This document shows, piece after piece, positions 35,434 through 46,910 of a DNA stretch of 64,000 nucleotides (position 1 is its first letter; every line of letters starts with the position of its first letter). The position numbers and the translations under genes were made by a program. The stretch is from Sequoia sempervirens (lineage: Eukaryota; Streptophyta; Pinopsida; Cupressales; Cupressaceae): NCBI GenBank assembly GCA_007258455.2, contig VDFB02358134.1, positions 210,487,394-210,551,393 on the forward strand, read 5' to 3'. The notes beneath the pieces were generated by a model. That model was not told the origin of the DNA and did not search any database. It saw only the letters and a list, made by a program, of their open reading frames with translations.

Positions 35434-36804
35434 AAAGGACTAATAAAACCCAGTGTTTCACCATGGGGAGCACTAGTGATCTTTGTGAAGAATACGAATG
35501 CTACTTTGTGCTTAGTATTGATTATCAGATGCTTAATAAAGCTACATTAAAGAATAAGTACCCATTGTCATGCAACAATGATCTTTTTGATTAGGTGCAC
35601 AGAGTGGCATTTTTTTCAAAGTGAACGACAATCATGTTACCATCAACTGAGGATCAAAGGTGAAGACAATTTCAAAACAACTTTCAAGACTAGATATGGT
35701 CATTACAAGTTCATAGTCCAACCTTTTGGACTTACAAATATGCTTGCAACATTCATGAACCTTATGAATAATGTGTTTAGGGACTCCTTGGATAGCTTTG
35801 TATTGGTTTTCTTAGATGATATTTTAATCTATTCCAAGAATGAAGAAGATAATTCTCAACATTTAGAGACTGTTCTCCAATGGCTAAGAGAGCATAATCT
35901 ATACATAAAAATATCTAAGTGTGCCTTCTTTCAGAAGGAAGTACAATACATGGGTCACGTAATTACAATCAATGGGATTGCAGTGGATCCAACTAAAATA
36001 AAAGCGATACTTGATTGGCCAGTGCCAAAGAATATACCTTAGGCTAGAATTTTTATGGGTTTGACAAGTTACTATTGGAAGTTTGTTACAAACTTTTCCA
36101 AGATAAATTTTCCTATTACTTCACTATAGAGGAAAGGGAAGAAGTTTGAGTGGTTTGGGAAATGTCAAGAAACATTTGATCTACTCAAGGAGAAGTTGAC
36201 TACCACACCGATTTTGAAGGTACCTAATCCAAATGAAAACTTTACTATCATCATGAATGCATTGGGTGAAGGTTTAGGTAGATACTTAATACACGATGGG
36301 TGAGTCATAGCGTACAAATCAAGGAAGATAAATCCCTATGAGAAAAATTATGCATCGCATGATTTAGAGTTAGCAACAATAGTCCATGCATTGCCAATGT
36401 GGAGAGACTATCTGATGGGTAAACCTTTAGAATTAAAGACTAATCATCATGGTTTGAAGTATTTATTTACCCAACCCAGCCTAAATGTATGGAAAAGGAG
36501 ATAGTTGGAGTTGATAAATAATTATGAATTCAGCATTACCTACATCAATGGAAAAGAGAATCGGGTTATCGATGCCCTAAGTCGTAGGAGGCATATCACT
36601 TCAATGGTATCAATTCAAACAGAATTCAAGGGCCAAGTGTTGAAGAAAACCAAGGGTGATGAATACTATGATCAATTCAATAAAGAACTCTCAGATAATC
36701 CACAAGACACAAGGTATGAAGGATTTCACTTTGAACCTTGTGGGTTGTTAAGGTTTAAAGGAAGAATATGTGCACCTATTTCTAAAGAATTAAGGAACCT
36801 AGTG
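35434..36804 (+). pseudogene. Ty3/gypsy reverse transcriptase and RNase H remnant
   Basis: After the solo LTR, reading resumes with KPSVSPWGA and CLVIDYQMLNKATLKNKYPL. The open segment 35578-36042 carries TRYGHYKFIVQPFGLTNM, LVFLDDILIYSKNEED (catalytic FLDD) and YIKISKCAFFQKEVQYMGHV. RNase H follows, with FTIIMNALGEGLGRYL (the usual first Asp reads Asn), KINPYEKNYASHDLELATIV and LKTNHHGLKYLF. The tether ends at EFSITYINGKENRVIDALSR. Stops occur near 36042, 36128, 36300 and 36502. The reading passes into the start of integrase (SKELRNLV) and is cut at 36804 by the 8-kb element. Confidence 0.9.
36800..36804. repeat. Left target duplication of the 8-kb element (TAGTG)
   Basis: TAGTG here corresponds to GTGTG at 44772-44776 (two substitutions). 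Taking these as the duplication and the intervening DNA as the insert leaves the gypsy integrase reading frame continuous across the site, which supports the boundaries. Confidence 0.65.
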
Positions 36805-39234
36805 TGTTTTGTGCACTTTTTGCACACACACCTTGCTAGAGGTAGGGATCCCCTTTTTATTTTGCATCTTCACATCTTGGCTTTGTCAATTTTCATTTTT
36901 TCTTTTCTTGTGGGATTATTTTTAGATTAGGTCCAAACTCGATTTGATGAAGGCAATATTTTAAGGCAGCTTGGGAGTTTTAGAGAAATCCACCTATCAT
37001 GGATTTTGGAAATGGAGATTTTGAAGTGAATTTTCAATGTCATATGTAAATATTTATTGCACCCATGGATAGAGGATGAAAAATTTGGCTAGGTTACTTT
37101 TTGAACTTTTCAAAAATTCTTTCTAGAAATAAGTTAGGTTTAGGGGATTTTGATCTGTCATGGATTTTGAGAAAATTCTCCCTAGGCAGATTTTCCCTAA
37201 GTCTAATCCTTCTCAAAAATCCTTCATGGGTGGACTTTCCTGAAAAACCCAACTTCAAAAAATCCTTGTCCTAGAGGATTCCCCGGAAGAACCAAACTTC
37301 AAAAAATTCTTGTCCTAGTAGATTCCTTGTAAAAACTAAATTTTAGAAAATCCTTGGCCTTAAGGATTCCCATAAAACCAAATTTGAGGTGAATTTTGGA
37401 TATCATATGTAAATATTTCTTGCACCTATGGATAGAGAATGAAAAATTAGGCTAGGTTGCTTTTTCAACTTTTTGAAAATTCCTTCTAAAAAAAAGGTTA
37501 TATGCTTTATGGGATTTTGACATGTCATGGATTTCGGAAAATCCTCCCTAGGCAGATTTTCTCTAAGTCTAGTTCTTCTAAAAAATCCTCCCTAGGCAGA
37601 TTTTCACTAAGTCTAGTTCTTCTCAAAATCCTTCCCAGATGGATTTTCCCTAAAAATTCCATGACCTTGAGAAATCCACGACAGATTAAAATTCTTGAAA
37701 TTGTCATTTTCAAAAATATCCAAGACCTATCAAAAATCTCAAAAATTTCCAAAAATGGATTTTTTTCCAAAAAATGGAATCTTTTTCCAAAAATGGTTTT
37801 TCAAAATGCATTTTTTAAAATTTCCAAAAATGGAATGTTTTCTTGAAATTTTAAAATGTTCCCAAAATAAAAAACTCTTGAAATGATTTTTTTTTTTGAA
37901 AAATAAAAATTCCAAAAATGGAAGATTTTCTTAAAAGGCCAAAATTTTCAAAATTTTATTCATGTTTAATTTGGAGATTTTAGGGATTTGGTTTAACATA
38001 TGAGCTACTAATGATGATATTTATTTTTCAAGATTAAATAAATCAAAAGGGGACTTGCATATGGATTCATGCCAAGAGGAAAATTTGGAAGAGTTCAAAT
38101 CAAATATTTAATATACACCCACATGAGAATTTGTGCCATAGCCTATCTACAAGTGGAGGATACGTTTCAAACATGAGACATGTGATGTTGCTTTCTTCTC
38201 CAATGGTAATTTTTATCAATGTCTAGGTGGAAAATTGCTTTCTTCTCATTGCTCCTAGCTGTAACAAAATTATGTTGATTGGATGATGATGTAGCAAGAA
38301 TTGTAAAACTTTATGTAACTTCTTGATGCTTCTAGAGGAGTGACCTATGCCATTGGATTGATTTAATCTTTCCCATTGAAATTGTAATGAAAAATATATA
38401 AAAGGCTAGTGCCTTCTCATGTGTAAAGGGATTAGATAGTTAGAAAGCCAAAACTAGCTAAGTTAGGAGAAGTTAGATTTTTTAAGTTAGTAACTGTAGG
38501 AGAGGAGAGAGTAGGAAGACCATTATGTTGGAGAAGTTAATGCAATTGGGTCATTGTTTGGTGAACTTTGTATTGAGCTTCAACAGTTATATGGTTTCTT
38601 GTTCTTAATTCTCAATGTTAGATGATAGTTTGTAGTTCTTTCATAATAATGGTGAAATGTGAATCATGTTGATTGATCTCTAGTCCATACTATTAGCAAT
38701 TTTCTAATTGTGGGTTGTTGTGCAAAGTTAGTATAGGCCTCATTTTGTACTAAGTTCAACTGTGGATGCGTGTTTACATTGCACTAGTTATTAGGTATGT
38801 GGATGAAAGTTCATAGTTTGAAAATCATATGATTTCCTTAGAAGATTGCACTTTTACTATGTAGTTTTGGGTTTGTCCTTGACCAAGCAAAGATTGGTTT
38901 GTTGGGGATTTGTCCATTTGAAGCATTTTCCATTGTTGTGATTGATCTTAGGAGTTAGAATAGAATCTCTCTGAACCCTTATCCTTTTAATCTATCTTTG
39001 ATATTTGGGATTGAATCAACATCACCATATTGTCCTAGAATTATTAATTTGTAAGGCCCCTTGTGATTACCAACATTTTCACATTATCACTGAGTTATGT
39101 ATGCATTGTCAAGACCTGACATTAGACACCTTGGAGTTATCTCTTGAGGCCCAGTGATAGAGATTTACCTTTCAAGAGATATAGGATATTTGTATTCTAT
39201 CTGAGTTTTTGTTATGTAGAAAACATCATCAACA
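36805..39234 (+). repeat. 5' LTR of the LARD-like element
   Basis: It starts 'tgttttgtgcactttttgcacacac'. It contains an internal tandem duplication with a period near 385 bp: the block 'catatgtaaatattt.ttgcacc.atggatagag' appears near 37038 and 37408. It then has an A/T-rich stretch of repeated 'ccaaaaatgga' and 'tttttccaaaa' (37690-37960), a TATA box at 38395, and the end 'catcatcaaca'. Confidence 0.9.
38395..38405 (+). promoter_or_regulatory. TATA box of the LARD-like 5' LTR
   Basis: 'tatataaaagg' is followed about 25-30 bp later by a conserved 'tgtaaagggattag'. The 3' LTR has 'ctataaaagg' at 43931-43940 in the same context. This probably marks the start of transcription. Confidence 0.65.
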
Positions 39235-39237
39235 AAT

Positions 39238-39255
39238 TGGCACTAGAAGGAGGGC
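39238..39255 (+). other. Primer-binding-site-like sequence
   Basis: TGGCACTAGAAGGAGGGC starts three bases after the 5' LTR and begins with the TGG expected from a tRNA 3' CCA end. I cannot name the tRNA with confidence. Confidence 0.6.
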
Positions 39256-39356
39256 ATGAGGAGAAGGAAACATTTCTAGAAGTTGAATGAACCTTCATTT
39301 TGAAAATATGAGATATGATAGATCTCTAAATTTGAAAGTACAAATTATGATTCAAG

Positions 39357-41491
39357 ATGGAAAATCAGTCTTATGTTTTTCATGATGGAAACAATCTTTA
39401 GATTGATTTTCCTCAACTTCATGAGTCTTTGAATAAGTGATTAGATCTCTGGAATAATAAGGGTTTGCATTACTATGCATTATTAGACAATTGTAGAATT
39501 CGTAATACCTTTGGGAACAATGAATTGGAATGCCTGATCTTCTTGGGTAGAATTGAGATGATTTTAGAAAGGGAAATTTTCATGTGGAATGTGCCTGAAC
39601 CACTAGCTTCTACAAATTTAGAGTTTATTGATGTTGCAGTTGAGGAATTCATAGAGTTACTTAAAGATCAACTTAATGGTGGTAGGTGTTTTCAAGATTT
39701 CCTCCTATCTAAACAGTGTAGAGTTCATAATGTAACCCATTCAGAATTCACTTGTCATTCATGTGTGGACATTATCATCAAAGTTGGGAGACACTTGGAG
39801 TGGAAGAAATAGTCAATTAAGGAATGTACTACATAGAACCCACCAAATTTTGGATCTAAATAATGTGCAACATGTATTGAACCATCCACAAATGAGGTAA
39901 CATGTCACGGGGAAGAATCTAAAATATCCAAGGCAGCATAGGTAACTAATGAACATTCAAGCAAGGAGCAACCTATAGAAATAATGGATATTGTTTCTAC
40001 AGAGGTTAATGAAGGGTTTGAAATGGAAAACACAATGGAGGATGACCCATAAGAGAAAGAAGTTATCATTCAAGCTTCCCCTTGTTCATGATGAATCTCC
40101 AACACAAACTATCTATATGAAGAGTTTGTTGATAGATTTATGAAAGATTGGGAAAGTTTGAGATATAGAGTCCACTTAAAGGAGTTGTTGTTACCAACTT
40201 GGTACAGGATACATGAGGAGGAACATTCTGAATTCACATGTTTTCAATGCGAGACAACAATTAAGGAGGTGGAAAAAAGAGTGTAGGTGTTAAACCATAC
40301 AAAGAATGGATAAAAAGCTACATCAAATGAATCTTCAATCAAGGAATTTCAACAAGTTGTTGAGGGATTCCTTGTGGAGTAGCTAACAAGAATTGAATCT
40401 GAGGAATGCATAGCAGAAAATTCTAAGGAAACCATAGAGAAGATTGAGTCTTCAATAAAGTAACTCCAATAAATTGTTGATGAATGTCTCATGGAGCTAA
40501 AGGAGCTGATTTTTCTGTAAAAGAAGTTTATATTGATGATGGTTGTGGTCAAGAATCTAAACTTGCACTAATAATGGATAACAAGGAGTCTTTTTGTTTT
40601 TCAAATTATATTTTTCCTTTACATTTTGATGCATTTCCTAATGATGATTCACATGTTGCATGGTTTGATATTAGTAAGGCTTGTCTAAATTATACTAGTA
40701 TGTAGGGAATCATAGAAGATATTGAGCAAAATGATGTTCAAATCATAACTATTGAACATGACCACACAACTACTAGTGAAAATGAGCTTAAAGATAAACC
40801 TTTAGTGGCTTTTGATGAGCATTCACATGAACAAGTTAATTCACATGACAATGCTTCTACAATTTCATCATTGATACCTCATGAAGACATGGAAATAGGT
40901 GAAATGTTCCATGATGTTAATTTTGAGTTTGTTCAATCTGAATCATACATTGCACTACTTGTTGATGAATCTATTTTTTTTCTACATGTTTCAAACACAA
41001 GAGGAAAACTGCACCATCAGTTGAGACCTCCTGAAAACATGGATATCAAATCTTTATGGTTGGAGGATGATAAACACGACATTCAATCTGAGCAAATAAC
41101 ACACTAGGTTGTTTCTTTCCATACTAAAAATCTTAAAGTTTATCAATTTGATTATGGAGGTCTAGAAAAGACAACTTGCATTTGGATTGATCACGATTTT
41201 AATGAGTTACCCCAGTTGTTGATTATTCTTGATTATGAGGTTGAGTTTGAATGCTGCAATGTGGAGATTTACTCTACTGAATATAAAGACGAATTTGCAT
41301 TCTTGAGGATTGTTACTATCACCTTATTTCTTGTCCATGCATTGATGAACCATATGGGGGTATGTCTTATTTTTCCTTGTATAACCATGATTCGTTTTGA
41401 GTCTTTTGTAAATAATGTTGACTTAAATAAATTTAGCTTGCTCTGCTTTCTTTGTTGTAGGTTTCCTTTAATCTGCTTTCGTTTTCTTTAG
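39357..41491 (+). pseudogene. Long decayed ORF of unknown family with repeated CxxC motifs
   Basis: An ATG at 39357, about 120 bp after the primer-binding site, opens a frame starting MENQSYVFHDGNNL. It can be followed to about 40475, then in another frame from 40484 to 41491, roughly 700 codons in all with about a dozen stops. Several stops are TGA or TAG where sense codons one base away fit the reading. The motif HSEFTCxxC occurs twice (about 39748-39775 and 40225-40255), with a CATC motif between. The second half is acidic and ends with a hydrophobic stretch. No gag, protease, polymerase or integrase motif is seen. It was probably once the protein of this element or a captured gene; I do not recognise it. 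Confidence 0.6.
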
Positions 41492-42391
41492 CTTGATTTT
41501 GTTTAGTATTAGGTTTTCTTTTGTTTTGGTTTTCTAGTTTTGGTTAGTTTAGGTCTACTTCAGTTTGGTTTTCTTTGGGTTTTTCATTTCTTCTCCAACC
41601 TTGGGTCCCTTGTTCTATTGTAACTATCTTATCTACACAATCATCATTTATCAAGGACTATTTTAAGTATTTCTTTTACAAACCCTAATCATTTTTCCAT
41701 AGGGTATTGCTAAAGTCCTCCATTTAGAATCATATGTGCTAAACGTATAAAGTGGATAAGTCATTGAATTGAGTTAGTTCCTGAATGTGCTCAAATCTTA
41801 TGTTTCATACACATCTTAAGAATCTTGAGGCTGTTAATTGGTTCCTTGTGAAGTCTTGTTAAATGAAAAATCTTATATTCTGCTTCAGCACCACTGTGAT
41901 TCTTAGCCCAAAGTGTGAGCTTAATTTCTTACAAGTTGAAATAAAAGAAGTAATAATAAAATTAGAAAAGAGAGAAAATATTGAAAATCAAAAGTGAATT
42001 CAACTTGTCAAGGGGATCCAAATATCTCTACCAAGGCTATGGATTCCTGGCTATCAGTAGAGCTATGTTCGAGAGAATCACATTAATAACCTCATCGAGG
42101 GTATGAATGCTTGACTAACAACGAGGCTCTATCCAGGTTGCTTTTGGAGTTAGAATCTTTATGTAGCTTAACTTTATTGAACTTGGCTTCTTTGCAATAG
42201 TTGAGGGAGGGAAATGAATACATTTGCACACACTTGGATTTCCAGCACAAGAAGGGCTAACTTGTTCATTGGTTTTGAGCCTTTAGTTTAATGGTTGACT
42301 TGATGTGGAGATCGAAACCAAAGAGTTTGGGTTCTTGATTCCAATTTTTCATTGAAATGGTTTGGAGCATTTTCCAAATAGAGTCACCATT
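41492..42391 (+). other. 3' untranslated region of the LARD-like element
   Basis: No coding motif. An early T/G-rich stretch (41490-41580, repeated 'ttttggttttct' and 'ggtttagtt') is followed by ordinary AT-rich DNA up to the 3' LTR. A second short coding-like reading, CPCIDEPYGGMSYFSLYNHD, lies in another frame at about 41330-41395. It hints that the decayed ORF once ran in that frame. Confidence 0.4.
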
Positions 42392-44771
42392 TGTTGTGCA
42401 CATTTTGCACACACGCCCCGCTAGAGTCAAGGACCCCCTTTTTTCTTTTGTATCTTCACATCTTGGCTTTTCCATTTTTTAGTTTTTCTTTTCTTAGGGG
42501 GTTATTTTGAGATTAGGTCCAAATTTGATTTAATGAAGGCAACATTTTAAGGCATCTTGGGAGTTTTAGAGAAATCCACCTATCATGGATTTTTGAAATG
42601 GGGGTTTTTAAGTGAATTTTCAATTTCATATGTAAATCTTTTTTGCACCCATGGATAGAGGATGAAAAATTAGGTTGGGTTGCTTTTTGAACTTTTCAAA
42701 AATTCCTTCAAGAAAAAAATTTATGGGGTTTAGGGGATTTTGGCTTGTCATGGATTTCAAGAAAATCCTCCCTAGGCAGATTTTCCCTAAGTCCAGTCCT
42801 TCTCAAAAATCCTTCATGGGCAGATTTTCTCGAAAAACCCAACTTCAAAAAATCCTTGACCTAGAGGATTCCTTAGGATAACCAAACTTAAAAAAATCTA
42901 TCCTAGATTATTCCCCCTAAAAACCAAATTTCAAAAAATCCTTAGCCTCAAGGATTCCCCTAAAACCAATTTTGAGGTGAATTTTGGATATCGTATGTAA
43001 ATCTTTCTTGCACCTATGGATAGAGAATAAAAAATTAGGTTGGGTTGTTATTTAAACTTTTTGAAAATTCCTTCTAAAAAAAAGTTGTGTTTTAGGGGAT
43101 TTTGACTCGTCATGGATTTCAAGAAAATCCTCCCTAGGCAAATTTTCCCTAAGTCTAGTTCTTCTAAAAAATCCTCCCTATCAGATTTCCCCTAAGTCTA
43201 GTTCACAAAATATATGACCTTGAGAAATCCACGACATATCAAAATTCCCAAAATTGCCATTTTCGGAAAAATCCAAGACCTATCAAAAATCTTGAAATTT
43301 CCAAAAATGGATATTTTCCCAAAATGCATTTTTTTCCCAAAATGGAAAATTTTCAAAATGGAATTTTTTTCTTGAAATTTTAAAATGTTCTTGAAAATGA
43401 AAAATTCTTGAAATTGAATTTTTTTGAAAAATAAAAGTTCCAAAAATGGAAAATTTTTCTAAAAGGTCAAAAAATTTAAAATTTTATTCATGTTTAATTT
43501 GGAGATTTTATGGATTTGGTTTTAACATATGAGCTACTAATGATGATATTTATTTTTCAAAATTAAATAAATCAAAAGGGAACTTGCATATGGATTTGTG
43601 CTAAGAGGAAAATTTGGAACAATTCAAATCAAATATTTAATATACAACCACATAAAAAATTTGTGCCATAGCCTATCTATAGCTGGAGGATATGTTTCAA
43701 AAATGAGGATACATGTGACGTTGCTTTTCTTCTCCAATGGGGAATTTTATCAATGTCTAGGTGGCAACTTGCTTTTTTTCTAATTGCTCCTAGCTGTAAC
43801 TAAATTATGTTGATTAGATGATGACATACCAAGAATTGTAAAACTTTATGTAACTTCTTGATGCTTCTAGAGGAGTGATCTATGCCATTGGATTGATTTA
43901 ATCTGGGCAATTGAAATTATAATGAAAAATCTATAAAAGGACAGTATCTTCTCATTTGTAAAGGGATTAGAAAGTTAGAAAGCTAGAATTGGCTAAGTTA
44001 GGAGAAGTTAGGTTTTGCTAGTAACAGTAGGAGAGGAGAGAGTAGGAAGATTGTTTTGTAATTGTTGGAAAAGTTAATGCAATTGGGTCATTGTTTGGTG
44101 AAATTTGTATTGAGCTTCAACAATTATATATTTTCTTGTTCTTGATTCTCAATGTTAGATGTTAGTTTGCAATTCTTTCATAATAATGGTGAAATGTGAA
44201 TCATGTTGTTCAATCTCTGGTTCATACTTTTAGCAATTTGCTGATTGTGGGTTGTTGTGTAAAGTTAGTCCAGGCCTCATTTTGTACTAAGTTCAACTAT
44301 GGATGCCTGTTTACATTGTGCTAGTTATTGGGTATGTGGATGAAAGTTCATAGTCTGAAAATCATTTGATTTCCTTAGAAGATTGCACCGTTTTTGTGTA
44401 GTTGTGGTTTTGTCCTTGATCAAGAAAGGATTGGTTTATTGGGAATCTGTCTATTTGAAGCATTTCCCATTGTTGTGATTGATCTTAGGAGTTAGAATAG
44501 AATCTCTCTAAAACCTTATCCTTTTGATCTTTCTTTGATATTTGCGATTGAATCAACATCACCACAATGTCCCAACATTGTTAATTTTTTAGGCCCCTTA
44601 TGATTACTGGCATTTTCACATTATCATTGAGTTATGTATGCATTGTCAAGACCTAGCATTAGAGACCTTGGGGTCATCTCTTGAGGCTTTTTGAAAGAGA
44701 TTTTCCTTTCAAGAGAGATAGGATACTTGTATTTTGTTTGAGTTGTTGTTGTGCAGAAAACATCATCAACA
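42392..44771 (+). repeat. 3' LTR of the LARD-like element
   Basis: It starts 'tgttgtgcacattttgcacacac' and ends 'cagaaaacatcatcaaca'. It is homologous to 36805-39234 along its length, including the internal tandem duplication (blocks near 42630 and 43000) and the TATA box (43931-43940). It is followed by GTGTG, the right target duplication. Confidence 0.9.
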
Positions 44772-44776
44772 GTGTG

Positions 44777-46080
44777 GAAAAAGTTCACAATGCACCATAC
44801 TTTGGAATCCTCATGTGACCACTATGTTGGTTGATGTGAATCCATTAAATTTCTAGAAGGGAATAAAAGGAGATGCTGCTAGGTTTTTAGCAAAACTCTT
44901 AGAGTGTCAAAGGGTGAAGGCAGAACATCATCACCCTGTAGGACTTTTGATTCCTCTCGATATTCTCAAGAGTAAGTGGAAAGTTGTTAGCATAGACTTT
45001 GTGTAAGGTATACTTATATCTAGGAACAAGCATAATGCCATTCTTGTGGTAGTGGATAAGCTTACCAAACTAGCACATTTTATTCCTAGGAATCTAATTG
45101 ATGGAGCTCCTGTCATCACATGAAAATTTATTCAAGAGATGTTTAGGTTACATGGAATTCGTGAGAATATTATCTCAAATAGGGATACTCATGTGACATC
45201 TAGGTTTTGGTAAACCTTATTTTCTTCACTTTCTACCCAATTGAACATAAGTTCAATGTATAATCTAGAAACGAGTGGTCAAACTAAAAGGGTTAACCAA
45301 GTACTTAAATATCTAATGAGGATGTATTCAATGGATCAACAATACAAGTGGGAAGATTACCTACCATTGGTTGAGTTTGTATATAACATTTTTTATCACT
45401 TTGCAATCAAGATGGCTCCATTGAAAGCATTGTATGGTTAAAAACATAAAAATCCTATAAGCTGGGATAAGCTAGAAGATAGGATAAGTGTAGGTCGACA
45501 GATATTTTATAAAAAATGGAGGAGCAAATTGGACTTATTAAGAAAATATTAGTAGAAGCTAATGATAGGCAAAAACATTATGCAAATTCCAAGTGGGTAC
45601 CCATAAATTTCCTGGTAGGAGAAAATGTTTTGTTAAGTGTCAATTATCATAAGAGTTCTATCAAGTTTTGAAAGTCATCCAACCTAGCTCCATGTTACAT
45701 AGGTCCTTTTGTGGTTCTTGAATTGATCAACCACATTGTGTACTGAATTTCTTTGCCACCAGCTCTTGCCTAGATGCACAATGTTTTTCATGTCTCTTAC
45801 CTTAAGAAGTATATACCCATTGATAACCATGTCATTGATTGGAATTCTTTGTAGGTACAATATGTAAGAGTGGTAATAATCGAGCCTCTCAAATGCTCAA
45901 AAAACATAAGCTTCGCTTTCCTAACAAAGAGGTTCTACAATGCAAGGCCCAATGAGATCAATATGTGGAAGATTTTGTCACTTGGGAAGACTATGAAGAG
46001 ATCAAACAAAAGTTTCCTCTTGTCTTGAATGCTTTTGAGAATTCTTTAAGAAAATATTTTTTTGTTTATGGTTTATAGAT
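44777..46080 (+). pseudogene. Ty3/gypsy integrase and chromodomain-like C terminus
   Basis: Reading resumes after the 8-kb insertion with the end of the zinc-binding region and KVVSIDFV, ISRNKHNAILVVVDKLTKLA (first catalytic Asp) and ENIISNRDTHVTSRFW (second Asp). At the third position the usual Glu reads Lys: SGQTKRVNQVLK, at about 45275. The open segment 45241-45441 ends at AIKMAPLKALYG. The C terminus carries APCYIGPFVVLELI, then LRFPNKEVLQCKAQ and FVTWEDYEEIKQKFP (about 45905-46030), which resembles the chromodomain-like tail of Del/Tekay elements. Stops near 45003, 45121, 45212 and 45440 inactivate it. Confidence 0.9.
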
Positions 46081-46123
46081 TATGTTTATGGTTGATACTT
46101 AAGATCATTGGGGATGATGATTC

Positions 46124-46140
46124 AAAAGAGGGGCCTGATA
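46124..46140 (+). other. Polypurine tract of the gypsy element
   Basis: 'aaaagaggggcctgata' precedes the 3' LTR, which reads 'tattacacccc' where the 5' LTR has 'tgttacacccc'. Confidence 0.75.
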
Positions 46141-46856
46141 TATTACACCCCATTGTGTAATTACTTATTTATTTTTACCTAGTTGAGTCAAAATACTTAA
46201 AATGAATGCATTTATGATTTATGTATCTTGGAAATATAATAAATGAATTTTTGATTCAATTTTATGTTTTATAATGATGTTTACAATGAAATGTATGATG
46301 TGAATGGTTATAATTGATTCGGCTAACTATTGTTGCAATGTATTAGGTTGGATGTAGGTACAGATTCAAGCCTTTAGAAGAAAGTGAAAGTATAACTTAG
46401 GAGAATAACTTGGTCTAGTAACCCTTAATGAGCCTAACTAAGCTTTCAAACACTCACCTCTAGTTTAGTGAAGTCGATTCAATAGTTTGGGAAATGGTAA
46501 ATTATCCTTATCCTTGTTTGTGTATGATTTAGAAGATGTTATGATCTTGTTTGTGAATGTTTTTTATTATGTGATTAAGTCTCTTATCTTATGTGAGTTC
46601 TTCCTTATGTGTTTATATTTAATCAATGAGATATATACATAAAATTTATATATATGTATATATGTGCGTGTCTATGATAAACCTATACACATGAGTAAAT
46701 ACATACATGAGTATACATGGATAGATTACCCATATGCATAGGAATATCAATCAGATGGAGGTGACATATATATACACTTCATGTGGATATGTCGATTGAT
46801 AGGATTGTGAATATATGTGTTCAAATGTCAAGGAAATGGTATATGTATAGTATATG

Positions 46857-46910
<54 letters not shown>

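Larger units (their letters stand above)
36805..44771 (+). mobile_element. Large LTR element without pol (LARD-like)
   Basis: A 7967-bp element has long LTRs at 36805-39234 (2430 bp) and 42392-44771 (2380 bp), sharing 'tgcacacac', 'ccctaggcagattttc' and the end 'aaaacatcatcaaca'. A primer-site-like TGGCACTAGAAGGAGGGC follows the 5' LTR at 39238. The 3157-bp interior has no recognisable protease, reverse transcriptase or integrase, only a long decayed ORF (39357-41491). That layout is typical of large retrotransposon derivatives. A clear polypurine tract before the 3' LTR was not seen. It was inserted in the integrase region of the gypsy element, so it is younger than that element. Confidence 0.9.
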
